DNA of 64,000 bases from Panacagrimonas sp963975245 (GTDB taxonomy: Bacteria > Pseudomonadota > Gammaproteobacteria > Nevskiales > Nevskiaceae). Positions 8,804 through 17,160 of this stretch are shown piece by piece; the stretch's first letter is position 1, and every line of letters starts with the position of its first letter. Location of the stretch: contig CAXBFJ010000012.1 of NCBI GenBank assembly GCA_963975245.1, forward strand, positions 1-64,000, given 5' to 3'. Under the pieces are notes generated by a model. It did not search any database. It was not told where the DNA came from and worked only from the letters and a program-made list of their open reading frames with translations. The translations under genes were made by a program, and so were the position numbers.

Positions 8804-9790
8804 TCAGATTGCCGCAAACTGGAAGGATTCCACATGGAGCCTTTCTGGAGTAATCCCCTTTTGCCTAAGTAGGCGAGCGGTCGCCTCAGTGGCGTGTGGG
8901 GATCCAAAAACGTAGGCACGCCACATGCGCAGATCACCAAGATTGGCTGCGAGTGCCTCAGTGAGCAGACCGCGGCGATCTCTTCGGGCCATTGGGCCTC
9001 CTCCAATTACTCGCTGATAATTGCGTGCCGACATGATGTCTGCAATTGCCTTATCAAGCGCGTCAGCGCCGTAAGCGTCCTCGGACATGGTGAAGCCTGC
9101 GTATGCGTGGACTGCATTGCTCTTGCCCGCCTTGGCAAACGAGCGTAGCAACGCAAGCATTGCGCCTAACCCGGTGCCACTGGACACAAAAAGTGTCGGG
9201 GCGGTGCAATGCTCCCGCAAATAAGCAGTTCCCATAGGGCCGCGGAGTCGAACTGTCTCACCGATTTTCAATGTTTCGATGAAATATTTTGAGGCGCGGC
9301 CTCCAGGATGCAACTGTACCTGGAACTTGAGCTCTAAATCGCTCGGCAAACTCGCGGCAGAATACATCCGTACAAAATTGGTCGATAGGGATAATTCAAA
9401 GTGTTGGCCCGCAGCAAAGCGAAGCGGTTTCTTCGTTCGCAGAGTGATTTCAAGAACCCGATCGGCTAATTTCTCAATCGACGCAACTTGTGCGCGAACA
9501 ATTTGAGGTTTCACTACCAAGATGTCTTTCGGGTCTGAGAGTTCGACAAGGCAATCACTATTTGGCACGGTCTGGCAAGCAAGAACAGTCGATTTCTCTC
9601 CGTGATCATTGATCAGTGTATTGTCGGAAGTCATATGATCGGCGATTGCGAGGCCGCATCGACACAGACCGCAGCGCCCATCCTCGCAACTATAAGAAAT
9701 AGGTTCGTTCTGACGGCGTAACGCAGACAGTAAGGTCTCTCCAGGTTCAATAGTCAAAGGACGATTATCTGGCAGAAGGGTGACTCGCAT
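8804..9790 (-). CDS. Ferredoxin-type oxygenase reductase (NahAa-like)
   Basis: The 328-residue flavoprotein passes electrons from NAD(P)H to a Rieske ferredoxin. It has an N-terminal plant-type [2Fe-2S] domain (Cys35, Cys40, Cys43 and a fourth Cys in LACQT), an FAD domain with RMYSAASLP and a C-terminal NAD domain with SSGTGLGA. This is the architecture and length of naphthalene dioxygenase reductase NahAa. The ATG at 9790 follows AAGGA; the longer TTG start is less likely. It is co-directional with and just downstream of the LysR gene and may serve the dioxygenases at 1633-3494 and 27258-29205. Confidence 0.85.
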   Translation of the reverse strand: MRVTLLPDNRPLTIEPGETLLSALRRQNEPISYSCEDGRCGLCRCGLAIADHMTSDNTLINDHGEKSTVLACQTVPNSDCLVELSDPKDILVVKPQIVRAQVASIEKLADRVLEITLRTKKPLRFAAGQHFELSLSTNFVRMYSAASLPSDLELKFQVQLHPGGRASKYFIETLKIGETVRLRGPMGTAYLREHCTAPTLFVSSGTGLGAMLALLRSFAKAGKSNAVHAYAGFTMSEDAYGADALDKAIADIMSARNYQRVIGGGPMARRDRRGLLTEALAANLGDLRMWRAYVFGSPHATEATARLLRQKGITPERLHVESFQFAAI

Positions 9791-9802
9791 GCACAACTTT
9801 CC

Positions 9803-10708
9803 TTAGGTCGAGAATAGCTTTACCAACAAATTGCGCAACCATAAATTGGCCGGATCTCGGTGCAGGCGTCGATGCCAGAACAAGTCAATGTTTACGGTGG
9901 GCAAGCCAGCGGGATGTGACAAACTTATCAGGTCGAAGGGTTTTTCAATTAATCGCGAAAAAGCGACAGGCAAAGTAGCGACCATGTCTGTAGCTTGCAG
10001 TACGTGACCTACAGCCATGAAATGCGGCACGATGAGTCGGACATTGCGGGAGATACCCCTGCGGGCCATCAGTGTATCGATGTCGCCATGACCTGTTCCT
10101 GCAGATACAACAACTACATGTTCTTGAGCGGTATAGTCATTGAGGCTCCATTTCTTCTTGCTCGCCAGAGGATGCCCCTTTCTGACGCAGAGCATGTAGT
10201 TCTGCCGCATGAGGCGGCGATGGAAGAAATTGCCCTGCAGTTGGGGCAACAGACCTACTGCGAGGCCAATTCCGCCGCTTTCCATTTCTTCACGCAAGCT
10301 GACCGTGCCACTACGCACCGTAGTGAATCGAATGTTGGGAGCACATTTGGCTGTCTCTGACAGCAGCAGAGGTAAGAGGTACACCTCGCCAATGTCTGAA
10401 AGTCCCAGATTAAATGTGTTCTTTGCTGTCGCTGGATCGAAGCTTGCCGGCCGATTCAAAGTGGTTTCAATAGTAGCTAACGCGTAGCCGATAGGCTCCG
10501 CAATTTGCGCTGCATAGACAGTTGGTTGCATGCCGAGAGATGAGCGCGTGAATAACTCGTCGCCAGTGAGTTCTCGGAGGCGCTTAAGTGCATTGCTGAC
10601 TGCGGGCTGGGTCACCCCGAGCGCCTCGGCTGCAGCCGAGACTTTCCTGTCGATCATCATGCGGTGAAAGATTCTTAGCAGATTGAGATCTATTTTCAGA
10701 ATATCCAT
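9803..10708 (-). CDS. LysR-family regulator, NahR-like
   Basis: The 301-residue LTTR has an N-terminal winged HTH (DLNLLRIFHRM...TQPAVSNALKRLREL, about 7-50) and a periplasmic-binding-like effector domain. It matches NahR/DntR along its length as I recall them, including FDPATAKNTFNLGLSDIGE and SAGTGHGDIDT. NahR-type proteins activate in response to salicylate-like molecules; the effector here is unknown. It is divergent from the ferredoxin/reductase pair at 10845-12192, with a direct-repeat region between, and lies upstream of the reductase at 8804-9790. Confidence 0.87.
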   Translation of the reverse strand: MDILKIDLNLLRIFHRMMIDRKVSAAAEALGVTQPAVSNALKRLRELTGDELFTRSSLGMQPTVYAAQIAEPIGYALATIETTLNRPASFDPATAKNTFNLGLSDIGEVYLLPLLLSETAKCAPNIRFTTVRSGTVSLREEMESGGIGLAVGLLPQLQGNFFHRRLMRQNYMLCVRKGHPLASKKKWSLNDYTAQEHVVVVSAGTGHGDIDTLMARRGISRNVRLIVPHFMAVGHVLQATDMVATLPVAFSRLIEKPFDLISLSHPAGLPTVNIDLFWHRRLHRDPANLWLRNLLVKLFST

Positions 10709-10723
10709 TGGGCAAGCCTATTA

Positions 10724-10769
10724 TTCCGTTGAGTGATGATAGTTATTTTTAGTTTCCATTGAATGATGG
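10724..10769. promoter_or_regulatory. Direct repeat in the LysR divergent promoter
   Basis: Two 16-bp copies (TTCCGTTGAGTGATGA at 10724-10739; TTCCATTGAATGATGG at 10754-10769) differ at three positions and are exactly 30 bp apart, about three helical turns. They sit just upstream of the LysR start (10708) and about 75 bp from the ferredoxin ATG. This is where an LTTR normally binds its recognition and activation sites. Operator function is inferred from position and phasing. Confidence 0.45.
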
Positions 10770-10844
10770 CTGACGGCAATCCAGTCTACAAACCAGCCCC
10801 GCAGTTGTGCAGGGAAAGAACCTGGAACTTGGAGAACTCGGTAT

Positions 10845-11156
10845 ATGGCAGGTAAAGTCAGACTTTGTCGCGCAGAAGAAGTGGCTGCCGGAGAGATGCT
10901 GCAGATTGATGTCGCAGATGCGCCACCTTTAGCGGTATTTAATGTCGACGGCGACTATTACGCGACGAGCAATATCTGCACTCATAACGTCGCCATGCTC
11001 ACGGACGGCTACTTCGAGGAAGAGACCGTGGAGTGTCCGCTACATGGCGGATGCTTCAATGTAAAGACGGGTGAGGCGACCTCCTTTCCCTGCGAGAAAC
11101 CACTTCAGACTTACGCCGTCATTCGTGACGGCGACGATCTGTACACGGAACTCTGA
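10845..11156 (+). CDS. Rieske ferredoxin (BphA3/NahAb-like)
   Basis: The 103-residue [2Fe-2S] ferredoxin has ligands Cys45-His47 (CTH) and Cys64-His67 (CPLH). It is the second Rieske ferredoxin in the window and has no adjacent oxygenase; its reductase follows one base after its stop. It could supply the ring-hydroxylating dioxygenase at 27258-29205, whose operon has no ferredoxin, or the CarAa-type enzyme. It is probably under control of the divergent LysR regulator. Confidence 0.88.
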   Translation: MAGKVRLCRAEEVAAGEMLQIDVADAPPLAVFNVDGDYYATSNICTHNVAMLTDGYFEEETVECPLHGGCFNVKTGEATSFPCEKPLQTYAVIRDGDDLYTEL

Positions 11157-11157
11157 G

Positions 11158-12192
11158 ATGCTCGATGCGGTGACTCGGGTGCGGGTTCACGTCGAAGGAG
11201 GAGGCAACTTCGAGTGTCAGCCCGGAGACAACTTGTTACATGCTGCACTGCGGGAAGGCTTGGGCTTTCCCTACGAGTGCAACTCTGGTGGCTGCGGCAG
11301 CTGCCAGTTCGCGATTCTTGAGGGTGAGGTCAGGAATCAATGGGAGCAGGCACCGGGTTTATCGCCCCGTGCCAGAGTTCGGGGGCAGCGATTAGCCTGC
11401 CAGTCGGTGATCAAGGGAGACTGCCGCATCAAGGTCGGTTGTAAGCCGGAGTTTGTTCCATTAACGGCGCCCGTGGCGCACACGGCAGAGTTGGTCGCAC
11501 GCAATGCACTGACTGCTGACATGGCGGAATACACCTTTAAATGTGCGGAAGCGGCGGAGTTTGCGCCCGGGCAGTACGCGCTTTTGCGCTTGCCCGGCGT
11601 TGTTGGCGACCGCGCCTATTCTATGTCCAATTTGCCGAATCCAGATGGACTGTGGAGCTTCATCATCAAGCGCACGCCCAATGGTCGCGGCACCTCGGTG
11701 TTGGCGGAGATTATGTGTATCGGGGACCGCGTCGAATTGAACGGCCCCTTCGGCATGGCCTATTTGCGCTCTACTGCACCGCGAGACCTTGTGTGTATTG
11801 GCGGCGGATCCGGACTATCACCATTGAAAGCGATTATCAGCGCCGCAGTGCGCGAACCTGAACTGGCAGACCGGAAAATCTTTTTGTTCTATGGCGGCCG
11901 CACTGAAGCGGATATCTGCACGAATTTATTACTAGAAGAAGACCCTCATTTGCTAGGGCGGGTGACGGTGATTCCGGCGATTTCCGAGCCGGAAAGGAGC
12001 AGCACTTGGAAGGGTGAGCAAGGCTTGATCCATGAAGTTGCTGGTCGTTGGCTGGAAGAACAGGCGTCGCCAGCCAACAGGTTTGAATACTACTTCTGTG
12101 GCCCGCCGCCGATGACTGATGCAGTCCAGCGATTGCTAATGCTGGATCGCAGAGTGCCAATGGCGCAACTGCACTTTGACCGTTTCCTGTAA
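11158..12192 (+). CDS. [2Fe-2S]/FAD/NAD oxygenase reductase
   Basis: The 344-residue reductase has an N-terminal ferredoxin domain (YECNSGGCGSCQ and LACQS supply the four cysteines), an FAD domain with RAYSMSNLP and an NAD-binding domain with GGGSGLSP and a C-terminal YYFCGPPPM. The layout fits phenol-hydroxylase, toluene-monooxygenase or CarAd-type reductases. The true start is the ATG at 11158 right after the ferredoxin TGA; the frame is open farther upstream only through overlap. With the ferredoxin at 10845 it makes a complete electron-transfer module. Confidence 0.85.
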   Translation: MLDAVTRVRVHVEGGGNFECQPGDNLLHAALREGLGFPYECNSGGCGSCQFAILEGEVRNQWEQAPGLSPRARVRGQRLACQSVIKGDCRIKVGCKPEFVPLTAPVAHTAELVARNALTADMAEYTFKCAEAAEFAPGQYALLRLPGVVGDRAYSMSNLPNPDGLWSFIIKRTPNGRGTSVLAEIMCIGDRVELNGPFGMAYLRSTAPRDLVCIGGGSGLSPLKAIISAAVREPELADRKIFLFYGGRTEADICTNLLLEEDPHLLGRVTVIPAISEPERSSTWKGEQGLIHEVAGRWLEEQASPANRFEYYFCGPPPMTDAVQRLLMLDRRVPMAQLHFDRFL

Positions 12193-12302
12193 GCAAATGA
12201 TGTATCTAGCTTGCAGGCCGAGAATCCCGAGAGTTGGCGCTGCAACCCAATAATAAGAAACAAACCTCTTTATTTATTAGTGTTAGTGACTGGAGAAGAA
12301 TC

Positions 12303-13706
12303 ATGAGAATCCGCAAATATGATCACGATTACAGCCGTCGTGTATTCATGGAAAAAATAGCGCTTGGCCTAGGCGGTGGTGTTCTGGCGCCGTTGTGGCC
12401 GACAATCGTCAAATCGGCAGAGGATATTTCCAAAGCCTATCCTGACGAAGTGATCAGTATTGAGCAAAATACTAAAGGCAAAATCAAGGTGGGAGACACC
12501 ATTGATTCCAAGAATGTTGAGCACGTGAAGCACCTGCTCAGCGAGATTACGTACAAGCAGATCTCCGAACAAGGGCGAAAGCTAAAAATTGGCCCACCTA
12601 CTACCGATGTAACAACGATGTATCCGCACGCGTTTTTGCAGGCGACACTCAAGAATGCAGGAAAAGCAAAGTTTGATGACACGGGGAACTGCGTTGAAGC
12701 CGCAACCGGTGGCCCTTGGATCGGAGGCAATCCGTTTCCGGATATGACGACGCCCTTAGAGGCCATGATGAACCTGACGCTCTCTTGGGGGCGTCACGAT
12801 CTTTCGCAGTACGCCATTAAGGACTACGACATCAACCCTGATGGTTCGTCAGCTTACCAGTACGATCTATTGTGGAGCGAGCTGAACACGACGGCCCGAA
12901 CAGAGGGGGAAGCGGTATTCCAAGGCAAAAGCGACATGCTCCGTTATCAGTCGGTGTTTTTTACTTCACCGCAAGAACAGGCCGGCGCATCCTTTCTGTC
13001 TCCGTGGTATTACGACCAGCGAAAGCTGCCAGACCTGTACGGCTATCTGCCACAGTTCCGCCGAGTTCGACAGTTCCCGGCCAACCAGCGTTTTGAGCCC
13101 TTGGTTCCCGGCATCACCTTGTTCTTGTCTGATGCCTGGGGCGCTGGGGACCCCATGCTGACTTGGGGAAATTACAAATTTATCAAACGTGAACCGCACC
13201 TAGTGGGCATGAAGGGTAACTGGAAAGGAAAGTCCCACCCCAACTGGCAGAACACCAATTTCCACGGTGGTCCCAAGGGTCAGTCCTTCATGGACCAAGT
13301 TGTTGAACTTGTCCCAGAGTGCATCGTTCTAGAGTGCACGCCCACCGGTTATCCACGAGCCCCTGTAGGCAAGAAGCGGATGTGGATAGACGTCCGCAAC
13401 GGCATGCTTGCCGACTACATTACGTTTGACCGTCGCGGCGAGCCGTGGAAGCAAGTTGAAGCTGCGTTTGGTCAGCAGATTGAAGGCGACGTGGTCAACA
13501 AGGATAAGTATGGCCATCCGCACTGGTCAGTCACGCAGGTGCACATCGGCGACATTCAGTCTGGCCGCATGAGCATGTTGCAATTCTGCAAGGAAATTCG
13601 CGGCGGATATAAGGCCCGCTACGAGGTCGCCGACGCCGAAGAAGAGAACAAGGCTTTTGACACCTACTTTACTCAGAACGCCCTGTCGCGCTTGGGCACG
13701 GTCTGA
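12303..13706 (+). CDS. DUF1329 protein with Tat signal
   Basis: The 467-residue protein carries a twin-arginine signal (SRRVFMEK followed by a hydrophobic stretch, about residues 10-40), so it should reach the periplasm folded. The rest matches DUF1329, a LolA/LolB-like family that co-occurs with DUF1302 and MMPL exporters in degraders of hydrophobic compounds. The ATG at 12303 was chosen because GGAGAAGA precedes it and it gives a proper signal; an upstream in-frame ATG at 12234 does not. It is the first gene of a four-gene envelope module. Its molecular function is not established. Confidence 0.75.
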   Translation: MRIRKYDHDYSRRVFMEKIALGLGGGVLAPLWPTIVKSAEDISKAYPDEVISIEQNTKGKIKVGDTIDSKNVEHVKHLLSEITYKQISEQGRKLKIGPPTTDVTTMYPHAFLQATLKNAGKAKFDDTGNCVEAATGGPWIGGNPFPDMTTPLEAMMNLTLSWGRHDLSQYAIKDYDINPDGSSAYQYDLLWSELNTTARTEGEAVFQGKSDMLRYQSVFFTSPQEQAGASFLSPWYYDQRKLPDLYGYLPQFRRVRQFPANQRFEPLVPGITLFLSDAWGAGDPMLTWGNYKFIKREPHLVGMKGNWKGKSHPNWQNTNFHGGPKGQSFMDQVVELVPECIVLECTPTGYPRAPVGKKRMWIDVRNGMLADYITFDRRGEPWKQVEAAFGQQIEGDVVNKDKYGHPHWSVTQVHIGDIQSGRMSMLQFCKEIRGGYKARYEVADAEEENKAFDTYFTQNALSRLGTV

Positions 13707-13727
13707 TCTGAAGCTGCGGTGAAATTT

Positions 13728-13756
13728 GCACCTGCCGACACGGGGTCGGCAGGTGC
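13728..13756. repeat. Perfect 12-bp stem-loop between DUF1329 and Ycf48-like genes
   Basis: Arms 13728-13739 and 13745-13756 (GCACCTGCCGAC / GTCGGCAGGTGC) pair perfectly around a 5-nt loop. No T-tract follows on either strand, so it is not a classical intrinsic terminator. In the leader of the next gene it could stabilise the upstream message or attenuate read-through. Confidence 0.7.
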
Positions 13757-13790
13757 CATGAACACAAAATAATTTAAAGGAGAGTCCTGC

Positions 13791-14774
13791 ATGCAGAAGT
13801 TCTGGGGGACATTGGTCGCATTATTTCTAGCTATAGGTACCAGTAGTGCAGGTGTCGGCAGATCAAATGTCGATCTGATTACGACGATCATCGCTGGAAT
13901 TCCCCATGCCCAGTTTTTTGGACTGACCTTCAATGAGGGAAGGGGCATCGCAGTTGGTGCCAAGGGCGCAATCTTCGAATCTGGGGATGCCGGCAAGAGT
14001 TGGTCCCAGGTTAAGGAATCACCCACTCGAGACGCCTTTTTGTCCGTATCGAGTCGCGGCAAGTATTCAGTGGCGGTGGGTCAGACCGGCCTTGTGGCGG
14101 TGTCTGCCGGTCTAGGGAAGTGGGAACTGGGAGACAGTGGTTCGGAATCCAGGCTTATGGTTGTAGATGTCAATGAATCAGGACTGGCTTTTGCCGCAGG
14201 TGAATTTGGCGTGGTGCTCCAATCCTCAGATGGTGGTCGCAGTTGGTCGTCATCAGGGCCTGACTGGAGCTCACTGGCTATCGAAGATCATTTCGGAACC
14301 GGGGAGCCATCCATCTATGGGGCATGGCTCAGCAATACCGGTCAGATAACACTGGCCGGAGAATATGGGCTCATCGTTCGTTCCGACGATGCCGGAATCA
14401 CTTGGCGAGTGCTTCGCGCGATGGATCCAAAGGCATCTACGCTCCACGCACTCTTTATTCAGGGACAGGGAACGAGCTATGCCGTGGGGCAGGAAGGAGA
14501 GCTGCTGCTCTCCACCGACGGCGGAGAAAACTGGTCCAGCCGGCGCATCGCGACCGACCTCAATTTTCTCGGCATTAGCGCTGCACCAAACGGAAATGTC
14601 GTTATCACCGGCATGCGCGTGATGTATCGCAGTCAGGACGCTGGAAAGACCTGGCAGCCAGTCCTTGAAGGGGATACTACGACCGATTGGTATCAGACGG
14701 TAAGAACCGAGGCAAAGACAGGAAAAATGTATGCAGTTGGTCATTCGGGGCGAATCATCAGAATTGGCAGCTGA
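13791..14774 (+). CDS. Ycf48/BNR-repeat beta-propeller protein, exported
   Basis: The 327-residue protein has an N-terminal hydrophobic signal (about 1-20) and a series of Asp-box-like repeats of the form GxxW (GKSWSQ, GRSWSS, GITWRV, GENWSS, GKTWQP), which mark a Ycf48-like seven-bladed propeller. Such proteins stand beside DUF1329, DUF1302 and MMPL genes in many aromatic- and steroid-degradation islands; a scaffold role in a trans-envelope complex is suspected, not proven. GGAG lies ahead of the ATG. It follows the hairpin at 13728-13756. Confidence 0.75.
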   Translation: MQKFWGTLVALFLAIGTSSAGVGRSNVDLITTIIAGIPHAQFFGLTFNEGRGIAVGAKGAIFESGDAGKSWSQVKESPTRDAFLSVSSRGKYSVAVGQTGLVAVSAGLGKWELGDSGSESRLMVVDVNESGLAFAAGEFGVVLQSSDGGRSWSSSGPDWSSLAIEDHFGTGEPSIYGAWLSNTGQITLAGEYGLIVRSDDAGITWRVLRAMDPKASTLHALFIQGQGTSYAVGQEGELLLSTDGGENWSSRRIATDLNFLGISAAPNGNVVITGMRVMYRSQDAGKTWQPVLEGDTTTDWYQTVRTEAKTGKMYAVGHSGRIIRIGS

Positions 14775-14849
14775 TCAAAGCAATAGAAGCAAATTGCTGG
14801 CCATGAGCTTCAGATGGTTCAGATGATTATAAATTCAGGAGGAGAATAA

Positions 14850-16958
14850 ATGATGCATGCAAAAATCAAAGCAATTTTGACTATTGGCGCGGCGATGCTT
14901 TCATCCACTGCGTTTGCTCAGAGCGATGGAAATTTCACAATTTTCGGTGGAAACTTTTCGTTCAATGGTCTCTTCAGATTAGAGGCCGCCATTAATACTT
15001 CCGATCAGGCGAATCGCTTTAATCAGTTTGGTGATCCGGCAAACGGCGTCCCAATTCATCGAGAAGCGGGAAATCCGGGCACCAGATATACGACGACTCT
15101 GGCCCCGACCGGATTAGGCCCCCTGACCAGCTTGATTGGCACCTCCGCAAGCCTCGGTACGCCGGGGCGCGGTGTCAGTAATTCCCTAATCGTCTCCGAT
15201 ACCATCACGAAGTATGCACCTGGCAGAGATCCGGATCTGAACTATCACTTGGCCCGATTCGAAATATCACCGACCTTAGCTTGGCGAAACGGTTGGTCTA
15301 TCCAGTCCCGCTTTCGCCTAGCTTATGATCCGGGCGATTTGGGATACAGAGATTTTTCCTACCAAGATTACGCAGACACAAACGGCGGCATCACGGGCGG
15401 CGACCCGAGCTTGTACCACGGCTCACCTAATTTCTTGGGTTATCGAACGGACGACGAGCGCAATCCGTTGTTGTTCGAGCGCTCTGGCAAGCACTACATG
15501 ATTGATGCGCCCGCCCTGTTCGTGCAGTGGACCAACGGCAATGTCACTGCCCGTTTGGGTAATCAGACCATTGCCTGGGGACAGCTGCTGTTCTTCCGGA
15601 TCATGGATCAGGCCAACGGCCTGGATCTTCGCCGCCATCTTTTCCTGGACCGCGCGCTGGAAGAGTACGCCGATGAGCGTCAGTCGGCGCCGGGACTTCG
15701 CGTCACTTGGCAGACTACCGATACAATTACGTCGGATTTTTTTGTTCAGCAATTCATCCCGACCATCCTTCCCAACACCAATACCCCGTACAACGTCATT
15801 GACACCCATTTCACCCTGCATGATCGCTACACTGAGGACGGGTACGACAACAAGTTCAACGCTGGTGTACGTTTCCGGGGAGAGTACGGAAATTACAACT
15901 GGCAGGTGATGTATACCAACAAGCTCGACCAGATTGGGCGCATCCGCTTTACCCCGTCTGGCATCAACAAGAAGTTACCGGAGACCAACATTCTGGGCGC
16001 CACCTTCAATCGATACTGCGAAGGTGTGCTTGGATCGCCGTCGGGCGAGGGCTGTGGGCCACAACTAGCTCAGCTGCCGTTTGAAGTGGTTCCCTCAGGT
16101 CTGGATTCCGCTGAAGAATGGTTTTGGGGGGCAAACAATCAGAAGCTGGATGCTGTGGGTATTTTCAACGGCATCGTCAAAGATTACGCACCACTAACAA
16201 CTAATTTGTTGCTAATTGATGACGGCAACGTCGTTCAGATTGCTAATCAGCTGAATTTGCTCTTCATGGCCAGCGAAGGCCTACGCGGGCATATCGAGCG
16301 TGAATATTTCCGCGAGAATGTCTTTGGCGTCGGCGCTGGTTTCGTCGGGCAAGGCGAGCCGGGTTCACTCATTGATCAGATGTTGTTCAATCTGGAAGTT
16401 GCCTACACCCCGGATAGACTGCTGGCTTCCCCGGATGTACGCAACGATCCGCCGGAAGTCGATGACCTGCAAGTGGGAGTGGTCATTGAGAAATATCTGC
16501 GATTCTCACAGAGTTTCCCGGCCACTTATCTAGTGTTCCAATACATGTGGTCCAAGGAAACGGACCTTGCCGGTCTGCGCATTGATGGGTATGGCGGAGA
16601 GCAATACAGTGCCTACGGTCAAGGCATTCAACTGGACAAGGATGTGCCGCTCAGCGACAACCCGCGATCTTTCCGAAACGGTGGTGGCGGCGTAGACCAT
16701 GCCAACTATGCGGTGTTCGCGTTCCTGCAGCCGACCGATGCCTACATCTGGGAATACAGCGCCGCAGCCTTCGTCGATGTCCAGGGTGGCATTCTGGTGC
16801 AGCCTGCGGTGCAATGGAAACCTCGAGGAAATGTCACCGTAAATCTATTTTACAACTACGTGAATGACTCGGTCTGGGGCAACAACGCCAACCGTAATAC
16901 CTTGAGCCTGATTGACTACGCGAATGAGCTCAATATTCGTTTGGGATATCAATTCTAA
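14850..16958 (+). CDS. DUF1302 family outer-membrane-type protein
   Basis: The 702-residue protein starts with a cleavable Sec signal ending in STAFAQ (about 25) behind a strong AGGAGGAG. The body is rich in alternating aromatic/polar beta-strand patterns (for example WRNGWSIQSRFRLAY, GNYNWQVMYTN) and ends in LNIRLGYQF, with the terminal Phe of outer-membrane beta-barrels. Family DUF1302 is uncharacterised but genetically linked to DUF1329 and MMPL exporters. Inferred role: the outer-membrane part of an export or import path for hydrophobic compounds. A second start codon follows directly (MM). Confidence 0.78.
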   Translation: MMHAKIKAILTIGAAMLSSTAFAQSDGNFTIFGGNFSFNGLFRLEAAINTSDQANRFNQFGDPANGVPIHREAGNPGTRYTTTLAPTGLGPLTSLIGTSASLGTPGRGVSNSLIVSDTITKYAPGRDPDLNYHLARFEISPTLAWRNGWSIQSRFRLAYDPGDLGYRDFSYQDYADTNGGITGGDPSLYHGSPNFLGYRTDDERNPLLFERSGKHYMIDAPALFVQWTNGNVTARLGNQTIAWGQLLFFRIMDQANGLDLRRHLFLDRALEEYADERQSAPGLRVTWQTTDTITSDFFVQQFIPTILPNTNTPYNVIDTHFTLHDRYTEDGYDNKFNAGVRFRGEYGNYNWQVMYTNKLDQIGRIRFTPSGINKKLPETNILGATFNRYCEGVLGSPSGEGCGPQLAQLPFEVVPSGLDSAEEWFWGANNQKLDAVGIFNGIVKDYAPLTTNLLLIDDGNVVQIANQLNLLFMASEGLRGHIEREYFRENVFGVGAGFVGQGEPGSLIDQMLFNLEVAYTPDRLLASPDVRNDPPEVDDLQVGVVIEKYLRFSQSFPATYLVFQYMWSKETDLAGLRIDGYGGEQYSAYGQGIQLDKDVPLSDNPRSFRNGGGGVDHANYAVFAFLQPTDAYIWEYSAAAFVDVQGGILVQPAVQWKPRGNVTVNLFYNYVNDSVWGNNANRNTLSLIDYANELNIRLGYQF

Positions 16959-17015
16959 ATACGTTTCGCCTGTTGCTGGATATTTACTGGCGGCGCGCTG
17001 AAACAACCGGTGCAA

Positions 17016-17047
17016 CCCTTACAGCCGCCATCGGCTGGCTGTAAGGG
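17016..17047. repeat. 11-bp perfect stem-loop ahead of the MMPL gene
   Basis: Arms 17016-17026 and 17037-17047 (CCCTTACAGCC / GGCTGTAAGGG) form a perfect stem with a 10-nt loop in the 202-bp gap between the DUF1302 and MMPL genes. There is no U-tract. It may act as a partial terminator or RNA-processing site separating DUF1302 from exporter expression. Confidence 0.55.
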
Positions 17048-17160
17048 GGCCGCTGAACATCTGAAATAAAACTCGGCTTCAAAGCCGCGCGGGCCCCTGC
17101 GCCCATTTTCCCCGACGCTCGCGCTCGCATTCATCTCGCACTACAACTCGGTATAGAGCC

